A stretch of 64,000 nt of DNA from Rhizobium sp. BK313 (GTDB taxonomy: Bacteria; Pseudomonadota; Alphaproteobacteria; Rhizobiales; Rhizobiaceae). Both the position numbers and the translations under genes were made by a program. The notes beneath the pieces were generated by a model that had not been told where the DNA came from, did not search any database, and saw only the letters and a list, made by a program, of their open reading frames with translations. The DNA is taken from the NCBI RefSeq assembly GCF_014193655.1, contig NZ_JACHZQ010000003.1, forward strand, positions 372,001-436,000, given 5' to 3'. This document shows, one piece after another, positions 24,343 to 32,162 of this stretch (positions are counted from its first letter, which is position 1; each line of letters starts with the position of its first letter).

Positions 24343-25521
24343 ATGAGCGACTTTACGACAAGACCGGCCCCCGAGGCCAAAGACGGAGCCGAAACCGCCT
24401 CCTCCGATGAGGCAGGCAGTAGTAGCGGCAAACGATCACACTCTTCGTTCTGGGCCCGCGCTGCGCGCATTCTGCGCCCAGCTCAGGGATCGGCACGCCT
24501 GCGCGAGGATCTCGCCGACGCGTTGATGACCAACGCCACCGATGATGATGCCTTCTCGCCGGATGAGCGGGCGATGCTGCACAATATCCTCCGTTTTCGC
24601 GAGGTGCGTGTCGAAGACGTCATGGTGCCGCGCGCCGATATCGAGGCGGTCGATCAGAACATCACCATCGGCGAGCTGATGATCCTGTTCGAGGAGAGCG
24701 GCCGCTCGCGCATGCCGGTCTACGCCGAAACGCTCGATGATCCGCGCGGCATGGTGCATATCCGCGATCTCCTGTCCTATATCGCCAAGCAGGCGCGCAA
24801 CAAGCGCCGCGGCAGCAACGGCAAGACGGTGGCAGCCGCCGCGGCATCAGCGTCGGCTGCGAGCCCGGCTGAGAAGCCGCCACGCTCGGTCAAGTCGAAT
24901 TTCGATCTTTCGCGCGTCGATCTGCAGAAGACGCTGGCCGAAGCCGGCATCATCCGAAAGATCCTGTTCGTTCCGCCCTCCATGCTGGCGTCCGATCTTC
25001 TCCGCCGCATGCAGGTCAACCGTACGCAGATGGCGCTCGTCATCGACGAATATGGCGGCACCGACGGCCTCGCGTCGCATGAGGACATCGTCGAAATGGT
25101 CGTCGGCGACATCGACGACGAACATGATGACGAGGAAGTCATGTTCAAGCGCGTTTCCGAAGACGTCTTCGTTGCCGATGCCCGCGTGGAGCTGGAAGAG
25201 ATTGCGGCCGCCATCGGCCCCGATTTCGACATCAGCGAGCAGGTGGACGAAGTGGATACGCTCGGCGGCCTGATCTTCTCCGCGCTCGGCCGTATCCCGG
25301 TGCGGGGCGAACTGGTCCAGGCGCTGCCGGGCTTCGAATTCCATATTCTCGATGCCGATCCGCGCCGCATCAAACGGGTGCGCATCACCCGCAAGCGCCA
25401 TGCCTTGCGCCGCCGCCCGGCCAAGGCGGAAGGCGAGGGTGGCCTGATCGAGCGCGACCTGCCTTCACCGGATACGCTGCCGGACGAATCCTCGCCCGAA
25501 CAGAACACTGCCAGCCAATAA
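24343..25521 (+). CDS. CBS-domain protein of the CorC/TlyC (hemolysin C) family
   Basis: The 392-residue protein has two CBS domains (about 90-145 and 205-265, including the FEESGRSRMPVY and IDEYGGTDGLAS blocks) and a C-terminal CorC/HlyC transporter-associated domain (about 270-350). There are no membrane helices, as in Salmonella CorC, linked to Mg/Co efflux. An alanine-rich insert lies between the CBS domains (about 155-180). Between ybeY and lnt, as in many proteobacteria. Confidence 0.92.
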   Translation: MSDFTTRPAPEAKDGAETASSDEAGSSSGKRSHSSFWARAARILRPAQGSARLREDLADALMTNATDDDAFSPDERAMLHNILRFREVRVEDVMVPRADIEAVDQNITIGELMILFEESGRSRMPVYAETLDDPRGMVHIRDLLSYIAKQARNKRRGSNGKTVAAAAASASAASPAEKPPRSVKSNFDLSRVDLQKTLAEAGIIRKILFVPPSMLASDLLRRMQVNRTQMALVIDEYGGTDGLASHEDIVEMVVGDIDDEHDDEEVMFKRVSEDVFVADARVELEEIAAAIGPDFDISEQVDEVDTLGGLIFSALGRIPVRGELVQALPGFEFHILDADPRRIKRVRITRKRHALRRRPAKAEGEGGLIERDLPSPDTLPDESSPEQNTASQ

Positions 25522-25600
25522 ATGGCGCTTCAGCAGGACAAGTCGCTGCTTTTTTGAAAGACTGCGGCCAATTGATTCGCAGTTTTGACGGAGCGCACGC

Positions 25601-27199
25601 ATGGAACGGCTTTCGGGCAGGGTAATCCTCGTCTGGGGTTTCAAACGCGCACTTCTTGCCATCCTTGCCGGAGCCGTCGGTGTCCTCGCCTTGCCGCCCT
25701 TCGGCTTCTTCGCGGCGATGTTCATTTCTTTCACGCTGCTCGTCTGGCTGCTGGATGGCGCTGCAGCTGGTCCCGACAGCAGTTTCCTCGGCCGCCTCTG
25801 GCCGGCTTTCGCCATCGGCTGGCTGTTCGGTTTCGGTTATTTCGTTGCCGGTCTGTGGTGGCTCGGTCATGCGCTTCTGATCGATGCCGACGAATTTGCG
25901 TGGGCGTTGCCGCTGGCGATCCTCGGCCTGCCGGCCTTTCTTGCGATCTTTTACGGTGTGGCGACGGCGCTAGCCCGCCTGCTCTGGTCCGATGGCATGG
26001 GGCGTATCGCCGCACTCGCCTTCGCCTTCGGGCTTCTGGAATGGCTACGCAGCTTCCTCTTTACCGGCTTTCCCTGGAATGCCATCGGCTACGGCGCCAT
26101 GCCCATACCGCTGATGATGCAATCCGCTCATGTGATCGGCGTGCTCGGCGTCACCATACTTGCCGTTTTTGTCTTTGCCGCTCCGGCGTTGCTCGGAACG
26201 CGTCAAGGTCGGATACCCGGGATCGGGCTTGCCGTGCTCATCGTCGCCGCGCATTTTGGCTATGGCTATTATGCGCTCAACCTGCCGGAGCCACCAGCCG
26301 GCGGCAAGACGGCTCCCGTTGTGCGCATCGTTCAGCCGGCGATCGATCAGGAAGCCAAGATGGACACGGATGCCGATCGCACCGCCATCTTCGACAAGCA
26401 TCTCTCGCTCTCGGTCCAGCCGCCGGCAAATGGCGGTAAACGACCCGACATCATCGTCTGGCCGGAAACCGCTATCCCCTTTATTTTGACGGATAATCAG
26501 GACGCTCTGACCCGCATTGCCGACCAGCTCGACGACGACCAGATCCTGATCACCGGCGCCGTTCGCGTCGAGGACATGGGTCCCGGTCTGGAGCCGCGTT
26601 ACTACAACTCGATCTATGTCATCGACGGTCGAGGCCAAATTATCGGTGCCTCCGACAAGACCCATCTCGTGCCTTTCGGCGAGTACGTGCCTTTCGAGAA
26701 TATCCTCGGCTATCTCGGAATTCAGAATGTCATCGAGCTGCCGGGCGGCTTTTCAGCGGCCGCCAGCCGGCAGTTGCTGACGCTCCCGAGCGGTATCAAA
26801 CTCTACCCTCTGATCTGCTACGAGATCATTTTTCCGAACGAAATGACACCGGAAATCCGGCAGGCCAACGCCATTTTGAACGTTACGAACGACGCTTGGT
26901 TCGGCGATACGCCGGGTCCCTATCAGCATTTCCTGCAGGCGCGGGTAAGGGCTGTGGAACAAGGGTTGCCACTGATTCGCAGCGCGAATACAGGCGTTTC
27001 GGCCTATGTCGACGCTCACGGACGTTTGATTTCCGGAATCGACTTTAATCAGCAAGGATTTGTTGACGCCACTTTGAGTAGCGCAACCGTATCGCGTATC
27101 GACGATAGCGTACGAAAAGCATACTTCTGGTTGATCATCGGGGTAGTCGGTATAATCGCTGTGATTTCACGCATGGGTTTTATTTCAAGGGCGAATTGA
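25601..27199 (+). CDS. lnt: Apolipoprotein N-acyltransferase
   Basis: Lnt adds the third acyl chain to the N-terminal cysteine of lipoproteins at the inner membrane. The 532-residue protein has about six N-terminal helices and a periplasmic nitrilase-like domain with the catalytic Glu in VWPETAIPF, Lys in SDKTHLVPFGEYVPF and Cys in LICYEIIFP, so it looks active. One C-terminal helix closes it. In S. meliloti the orthologue is called actA because mutants are acid- and copper-sensitive; the adjoining phrR/praR gene agrees with that locus. Confidence 0.96.
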   Translation: MERLSGRVILVWGFKRALLAILAGAVGVLALPPFGFFAAMFISFTLLVWLLDGAAAGPDSSFLGRLWPAFAIGWLFGFGYFVAGLWWLGHALLIDADEFAWALPLAILGLPAFLAIFYGVATALARLLWSDGMGRIAALAFAFGLLEWLRSFLFTGFPWNAIGYGAMPIPLMMQSAHVIGVLGVTILAVFVFAAPALLGTRQGRIPGIGLAVLIVAAHFGYGYYALNLPEPPAGGKTAPVVRIVQPAIDQEAKMDTDADRTAIFDKHLSLSVQPPANGGKRPDIIVWPETAIPFILTDNQDALTRIADQLDDDQILITGAVRVEDMGPGLEPRYYNSIYVIDGRGQIIGASDKTHLVPFGEYVPFENILGYLGIQNVIELPGGFSAAASRQLLTLPSGIKLYPLICYEIIFPNEMTPEIRQANAILNVTNDAWFGDTPGPYQHFLQARVRAVEQGLPLIRSANTGVSAYVDAHGRLISGIDFNQQGFVDATLSSATVSRIDDSVRKAYFWLIIGVVGIIAVISRMGFISRAN

Positions 27200-27347
27200 C
27201 CCAAAAACCCTAAAATTGCATAGTGGTTGCCGTCCGCCTTTTGAACGTAAGCTAGAAGCCGGGTGGGCGTCGGCTGCAACGTGGCGTTATAGGGGTGGTT
27301 AAGGGCACCGGGTGGCAGGACCTGAATTCAACCTATGTTAGGGCAAT

Positions 27348-27770
27348 ATGATGATTGAGAACAAAAAAAAGCCGAACCCGATCGACATCCATGTCGGTAG
27401 CCGCATCCGCCTCCGCCGCACTATGCTTGGCATGAGCCAGGAGAAGCTCGGTGAGAGTCTCGGAATCACTTTCCAGCAAATTCAGAAGTATGAGAAGGGC
27501 ACCAACCGCGTTGGCGCCAGCCGTCTTCAAAATATTTCAAGCATTCTTAACGTTCCGGTTTCCTTCTTCTTCGAGGATGCTCCGGGTGAACATGCGACCA
27601 CCGCCGGCGGCATGGCCGAGGCCTCCAGCTCCAATTATGTGGTCGACTTCCTCTCTTCCTCCGAAGGCTTGCAGCTCAACCGCGCGTTCGTGAAGATTTC
27701 CGACGGCAAGGTCCGCCGCAAGGTGGTGGAGCTCGTCAAGGCTCTCGCAGCCGAAGCCGACGCCGAATAA
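27348..27770 (+). CDS. phrR: XRE-family regulator of the PhrR/PraR type
   Basis: The 140-residue protein has an N-terminal Cro/C1-type helix-turn-helix (about 10-70; GMSQEKLGESLGITFQQIQKYEKG) and a C-terminal tail of unknown fold. It closely resembles the PhrR (S. meliloti, induced by acid) and PraR (R. leguminosarum, repressor of quorum-sensing and biofilm genes) proteins, and the position next to lnt/actA matches the phrR locus. Two adjacent ATGs (27348, 27351) are possible; AGGG spacing favours the second. A short dyad CCTA-TGT-TAGG lies just before the start and could be an autoregulatory site. Confidence 0.85.
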   Translation: MMIENKKKPNPIDIHVGSRIRLRRTMLGMSQEKLGESLGITFQQIQKYEKGTNRVGASRLQNISSILNVPVSFFFEDAPGEHATTAGGMAEASSSNYVVDFLSSSEGLQLNRAFVKISDGKVRRKVVELVKALAAEADAE

Positions 27771-27802
27771 GCAGTTCGAAGCACCGCCACAGCGGAAAAG
27801 TT

Positions 27803-27831
27803 GAAAGGCGGTCATTTTGGCCGCCTTTTTC
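27803..27831 (+). terminator. Rho-independent terminator after phrR
   Basis: AAAGGCGG, a short loop, then CCGCCTTTTT forms a GC-rich stem with a T-run, about 35 bases after the phrR stop. It should separate phrR from metK. Confidence 0.85.
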
Positions 27832-27864
27832 ACGTTTATGGCAAAATTTTATCACTTTTGATGA

Positions 27865-27886
27865 GACATAAAGATATATTTATGTC
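27865..27886 (+). promoter_or_regulatory. AT-rich dyad operator candidate upstream of metK
   Basis: GACATAAA and TTTATGTC are perfect 8-base inverted arms with GATATA between, ending 72 bases before the metK ATG. The clear symmetry suggests a dimeric regulator. ArsR-family SahR proteins control methionine-cycle genes in many proteobacteria and I recall sites of this general kind, but I could not verify it. Confidence 0.55.
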
Positions 27887-27958
27887 CTTCTGCGACTTGT
27901 TTTTCGAGCTCGACACGAATATCAAATGCGGAGATTTGTTCTTTGAGGGGAATCCCAC

Positions 27959-29212
27959 ATGCGCGCGAATTATCTGTTCACCAGTGAGTCAGTTGCCGAA
28001 GGTCACCCGGATAAAGTCTGTGACCGCATCTCCGACGAAATCGTCGATCTGGTCTACCGCGAGGCGGCAAAGACCGGCGTCAACCCCTGGGGCGTGCGCA
28101 TTGCCTGCGAGACCCTTGCCACGACCAACCGCGTCGTCATCGCCGGTGAAGTTCGTCTGCCGCCGAGCCTGATGAAGAAAGACAAGGACGGCAAGGACGT
28201 CATCAATCCCTCGAAGTTCAAGGCCGCCGCCCGCCGCGCCATCAAGGATATCGGCTACGAGCAGGACGGTTTCCACTGGAAGAAGGCGCGCATCGACGTT
28301 CTCCTGCATTCGCAGTCCGCCGACATCGCCCAGGGCGTTGACAACGCCGCCGACCAGCAGGGTGACGAGGGAGCCGGCGACCAGGGCATCATGTTCGGCT
28401 ACGCCTGCCGTGAAACGCCGGACCTCATGCCGGCGCCGATCTACTACTCGCACAAGATCCTGCAGTTGCTCGCAACCGCCCGCAAGAAGGGTGACGGCGA
28501 AGTTGCCAAGCTTGGCCCGGATGCCAAGAGCCAGGTGACCGTTCGCTATGTCGACGGCAAGCCTGCCGAAGTGACCTCGATCGTGCTTTCCACTCAGCAT
28601 CTCGATGACAGCTGGGATTCGAAGAAGGTTCGCGCCGTTGTCGAACCCTATATCCGCGAAGCGCTCGGCGAGCTGAAGATCGCGGCCGACTGCAACTGGT
28701 ATATCAACCCGACCGGCAAGTTCGTCATTGGTGGCCCGGATGGCGATGCGGGTCTCACCGGCCGCAAGATCATCGTCGACACCTACGGCGGTGCTGCTCC
28801 GCACGGTGGCGGCGCCTTCTCTGGCAAGGATACGACCAAGGTTGACCGTTCCGCCGCCTATGCTGCGCGCTACCTCGCGAAGAACGTCGTTGCCGCCGCT
28901 CTTGCCGACCGTTGCACGATCCAGCTCTCCTATGCCATCGGCGTTGCTCAGCCGCTGTCGATCTATGTCGACCTGCATGGCACCGGTAAGGGCGTCAGCG
29001 AAGACCAGATCGAAGCGGCGATCCGCAAGAACATGGACTTGTCGCCGACCGGCATCCGCCGCCATCTCGACCTCAACAAGCCGATCTACGCGAAGACCTC
29101 GGCTTACGGCCATTTCGGCCGCAAGGCGGGCCGCGACGGCTCGTTCTCCTGGGAGCGCACGGACCTCGTCAAGGCGCTGAAGGAAGCCGTGAAGACCCGG
29201 GAAGCTGCATGA
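27959..29212 (+). CDS. metK: S-adenosylmethionine synthetase
   Basis: MetK makes SAM from methionine and ATP. The 417-residue protein has the three-domain MAT layout: FTSESVAEGHPDKVCD near the start, the DQGIMFGYA motif (bacterial GAGDQGxMFGYA), and the P-loop-like GGGAFSGKD. Length is slightly above the E. coli enzyme, as usual in alphaproteobacteria. A GAGGGG ribosome site precedes the ATG. Its end overlaps trmB by four bases, so SAM synthesis is coupled to a SAM-using enzyme. Confidence 0.98.
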   Translation: MRANYLFTSESVAEGHPDKVCDRISDEIVDLVYREAAKTGVNPWGVRIACETLATTNRVVIAGEVRLPPSLMKKDKDGKDVINPSKFKAAARRAIKDIGYEQDGFHWKKARIDVLLHSQSADIAQGVDNAADQQGDEGAGDQGIMFGYACRETPDLMPAPIYYSHKILQLLATARKKGDGEVAKLGPDAKSQVTVRYVDGKPAEVTSIVLSTQHLDDSWDSKKVRAVVEPYIREALGELKIAADCNWYINPTGKFVIGGPDGDAGLTGRKIIVDTYGGAAPHGGGAFSGKDTTKVDRSAAYAARYLAKNVVAAALADRCTIQLSYAIGVAQPLSIYVDLHGTGKGVSEDQIEAAIRKNMDLSPTGIRRHLDLNKPIYAKTSAYGHFGRKAGRDGSFSWERTDLVKALKEAVKTREAA

Positions 29213-29910
29213 TCGACACGGAGCGCCGGTCGCGGGCGACGGAAGCATTCTTCGGCCGGCGCAAGGGAAAGGCCTTGCGCGGCCAACAGGCCGAAAGGCT
29301 GGAAGCGCTGCTGCCGCAATATCTCGTCGACCTCTCCGCACCGGCTCCGCAGCCGCCGAATGAATTGTTTCCGGTGCCGACCGAACGTCTGCGCCTGGAA
29401 ATCGGTTTCGGTGGCGGCGAGCATCTGATCCATCGGGCGTTGGAATGCCAGGCGACGGGTTTCATCGGCGTCGAGCCCTTCGTCAATTCCATGCAGAAAC
29501 TGCTTGCCCGCGTCGACGAGACCGGCGCGCGCAACATCCGTGTCTATAATGACGATGCCACGCAACTGCTGGACTGGCTGCCGGACGCCTGCCTCGACCA
29601 GATCGATTTGCTCTATCCTGATCCCTGGCCGAAGAAAAAGCACTGGAAGCGCCGCTTTGTCTCGCAGGTGAATCTCGACCGCTTCCACCGCGTCCTGAAA
29701 CCCGGCGCCCTTTTCTGCTTCGCCTCCGACATCGATACCTATGTCAACTGGACGCTGCAGCACTGTCACGCGCATGGCGGCTTCGAATGGATGGCGGAAA
29801 ACGCGGCCGACTGGCTGACGCCCTACGAGGGCTGGCCGAGCACGCGCTATGAGGCGAAAGCCCGGCGTGAAGGGCGGTCTTCGGCTTATCTGACGTTCAA
29901 GAGGATTTGA
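29209..29910 (+). CDS. trmB: tRNA (guanine-N7-)-methyltransferase
   Basis: TrmB forms m7G46 in tRNA using SAM. The 233-residue protein has the SAM-binding LEIGFGGGEHL motif, the FIGVEPF acidic loop and the diagnostic LLYPDPWPKKKHWKRR block. The ATG overlaps the metK stop (ATGA). About 270 bases follow without a gene before the convergent DUF1150 gene. Confidence 0.96.
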   Translation: MIDTERRSRATEAFFGRRKGKALRGQQAERLEALLPQYLVDLSAPAPQPPNELFPVPTERLRLEIGFGGGEHLIHRALECQATGFIGVEPFVNSMQKLLARVDETGARNIRVYNDDATQLLDWLPDACLDQIDLLYPDPWPKKKHWKRRFVSQVNLDRFHRVLKPGALFCFASDIDTYVNWTLQHCHAHGGFEWMAENAADWLTPYEGWPSTRYEAKARREGRSSAYLTFKRI

Positions 29911-30179
29911 GCGGCAGCTCCTCATCCGGCCTTTCACATTTTCACGGCACGAAATCGCTCAAGTCCACCTTCTCCCGCGCGGACGGAGGAGCTACCGCCA
30001 ATTGCGTATCAGCCAGTGTGGAGGTGGAGTTAAACCTTCTCAACGGCGGAGAGAACGACGCGCGTCGGCGCAGGTGGGGCATCGCACCGCAGGGGTGGGC
30101 CGGTGCGTCTGAATAGAAATGCTCCGACGCAATCGAGGTCACAGCCATAGAACCTCGTTCAGTTTCCTGGCACAGAGTC

Positions 30180-30437
30180 TCAATGCAAGCTGACGGTCTT
30201 CAGCTCGTCCTCGGCCGCTTTGTAAAACGTGCTGGACCGGTTATCGGTCAGAAGGATCGGGGTGCCGTCGGCGCCGAAAAGCGCCCAGAGGTCGACGCTC
30301 GGGTCGATGTCCGGGGCTTCGGGGAAGCAACGGGAAACTTCGTCCGAATGGATCTTTCTGACATAGGCAACTTCGCCGGCGCCGATATTGGCGAGCTCGG
30401 ATTGGGTCAGGCGGGCAGTGGCTTCTCTCAAAAGCAT
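30180..30437 (-). CDS. DUF1150 family protein
   Basis: The 85-residue protein (LTQSELANIGAGEVAYVRKI near the start, LLTDNRSSTFYKAAE near the end) is of the DUF1150 family, found in alphaproteobacteria often beside small heat-shock genes, as here. The frame extends to 30470, but the ATG at 30437 has a GGAGGT ribosome site. It starts 45 bases after hsp20 and should be cotranscribed with it. No biochemical role is known to me. Confidence 0.85.
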   Translation of the reverse strand: MLLREATARLTQSELANIGAGEVAYVRKIHSDEVSRCFPEAPDIDPSVDLWALFGADGTPILLTDNRSSTFYKAAEDELKTVSLH

Positions 30438-30482
30438 ATTCGTACCTCCAGTATGAGGGACCAACGGCAATCAGCCGTTGTC

Positions 30483-30914
30483 TTACTGTGAGACCGAAAT
30501 GTTAATTTTCTTTACCATGCGGTCCGGTTCCGGCCGAATGAGATCGACAGAAAGCAGGCCGTTCTTCAAGACGGCGCCAAGCACCTGCATGCCCTCGGCC
30601 AAAACGAAGACGCGCTGAAACTGGCGGGCTGCAATGCCACGATAAAGATAGTCGCGTTCCTCATGCTCCACCTGTCGGCCGCGGATCAAAAGCTGATTTT
30701 CTTCGGTGGTGATATCGAGTTCGTCTTCCGAAAAGCCGGCAACCGCAAGTGTAATGCGTAGGCGCTCAGGCTCGCCCGACAGCCGGTCGGCGCGCATACG
30801 TTCGATATTGTAAGGGGGATAACCGTCACTGGCCTTGGAAATCCGCTCCAGCGTCTTTTCCATGGTGTCGAAGCCCAGAAGCAGCGGGCTGGCAAAGGGA
30901 GTCGTCCGGCTCAT
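30483..30914 (-). CDS. Small heat-shock protein, Hsp20/IbpA family
   Basis: The 143-residue protein has an alpha-crystallin domain (about 33-130; YNIERMRADRLSGEPERLRITLAVAGFSEDELDI and the GIAARQFQRVFVLAEGM block). Such chaperones bind unfolding proteins in the cytosol and hold them for refolding. A sigma-32-like promoter lies about 66 bases upstream, and the leader can pair with the ribosome site. It leads a two-gene unit with the DUF1150 gene. Confidence 0.93.
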   Translation of the reverse strand: MSRTTPFASPLLLGFDTMEKTLERISKASDGYPPYNIERMRADRLSGEPERLRITLAVAGFSEDELDITTEENQLLIRGRQVEHEERDYLYRGIAARQFQRVFVLAEGMQVLGAVLKNGLLSVDLIRPEPDRMVKKINISVSQ

Positions 30915-30979
30915 CGTCTCAAGTCCTTGGTGTCAAGCGACCTTTCCGGACCTGATCTTTCAGCACCCGGGTGTTATTA

Positions 30980-31008
30980 ATATGGGAGCATGGGCAGGGG
31001 AGTGCAAG
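30980..31008 (-). promoter_or_regulatory. Candidate RpoH (sigma-32) promoter for hsp20
   Basis: On the minus strand CTTGCAC and TCCCATAT are separated by 14 bases, close to the heat-shock consensus CTTGAAA-N13/14-CCCCATNT. The predicted start would leave a leader of about 58 bases before the hsp20 ATG. Confidence 0.6.
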
Positions 31009-31143
31009 GAGGCGTGGTCTTCGCAATTGCGAGATTGAATTGGTGCGGGATCGTCAATTGTGGCGCCAGCGTGTGGCGCTTGACAAAGCTCAACCGGGCT
31101 CGCATCAAGACTTGCCGATCTGCACCGGAGGAAAGCCACAGAT

Positions 31144-32088
31144 ATGACCGAGCCCAGAAAGATTATCATTGACACCGATCCCGGCCAGGACGACGCCGCC
31201 GCGATCTTGCTCGCCTTCGGGAGCCGCGAGGAGATCGACGTGCTCGGCATTACCACTGTCGCGGGCAATGTGCCCCTACGGTTGACGAGCCGCAATGCCC
31301 GCATCGTCTGCGAACTCTGCAATCGCCGTGATGTGAAAGTCTTCGCCGGCGCCGATGCGCCAATCAAGCGCAAACTGGTGACGGCCGAACACGTTCACGG
31401 CAAGACCGGCCTCGACGGCCCTGACCTGCCGGAACCGACCATGGACCTTCAGCCCGGCCATGCCGTCGATTTCATCATTGAGACCCTGCGTAACGAGCCG
31501 ATGGGTGCGGTCACACTCTGTACGCTCGGCCCGCTCACCAATATCGCGCTCGCCTTCCAGAAGGCGCCCGACATCGTTGCTCGCATCCGCGAGCTGGTGA
31601 TGATGGGCGGCGGCTTTTTCGAGGGCGGCAACATCACACCGGCCGCTGAATTCAACATCTATGTCGACCCCGAGGCAGCCGATGTCGTCTTCCGCTCCGG
31701 CGTGCCCGTCGTTATGATGCCGCTCGACGTGACCCATCAGCTTTTGACCCGCAAGGATCGCGTGGCGCGTATCGCCGCCATCGGCTCCGCCCCGGCCAAG
31801 GCCATGGTCGAGATGCTGGAGTTCTTCGAGCGCTTCGATATCGAAAAATACGGCTCCGATGGCGGTCCGCTGCATGATCCGAGCGTCATTGCCTATCTGT
31901 TGAAGCCGGAACTGTTCAAGGGCCGCGATTGCAATGTCGAGATCGAGGTCACGTCGGAACTGACTGTTGGCATGACTGTCGTCGACTGGTGGCATGTCAC
32001 GGACCGCAAGCACAACGCCAAGGTCATACGCTCTGTTGATGCCGACGGCTTCTTCGCGCTGCTGACGGAGCGTTTTGCACGTATCTGA
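31144..32088 (+). CDS. Inosine-uridine-preferring nucleoside hydrolase (IunH/Rih family)
   Basis: The 314-residue protein cleaves ribonucleosides to ribose and base. The calcium-binding signature DTDPGQDDA is at residues 10-18, and GGGFFEGGNITPAAEFN followed by the MPLDVTHQLL and LHDPSVIAYLL blocks give the rest of the active site. The substrate range cannot be read from sequence. A chemoreceptor and ribokinase follow on the other strand; ribokinase could use the ribose released. A strong shared terminator follows. Confidence 0.94.
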   Translation: MTEPRKIIIDTDPGQDDAAAILLAFGSREEIDVLGITTVAGNVPLRLTSRNARIVCELCNRRDVKVFAGADAPIKRKLVTAEHVHGKTGLDGPDLPEPTMDLQPGHAVDFIIETLRNEPMGAVTLCTLGPLTNIALAFQKAPDIVARIRELVMMGGGFFEGGNITPAAEFNIYVDPEAADVVFRSGVPVVMMPLDVTHQLLTRKDRVARIAAIGSAPAKAMVEMLEFFERFDIEKYGSDGGPLHDPSVIAYLLKPELFKGRDCNVEIEVTSELTVGMTVVDWWHVTDRKHNAKVIRSVDADGFFALLTERFARI

Positions 32089-32111
32089 CATCGCGCTGTA
32101 GTGTGAAAATG

Positions 32112-32143
32112 AAAAGGCCGCCGGATTGCTCCGGCGGCCTTTT
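32112..32143. terminator. Bidirectional terminator between nucleoside hydrolase and chemoreceptor
   Basis: AAAAGGCCGCCGGA, a four-base loop, then TCCGGCGGCCTTTT is a perfect 14-bp stem with A- and T-runs at its ends, so it can stop transcription from both converging genes. Confidence 0.93.
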
Positions 32144-32162
32144 GTATTCGTAATTCGACCGC

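Noticed and set aside
27780..27958. SAM riboswitch in the metK leader
   Set aside because: The region contains the phrR terminator and an operator-like dyad but no SAM-II-like pseudoknot pattern that I could recognise.
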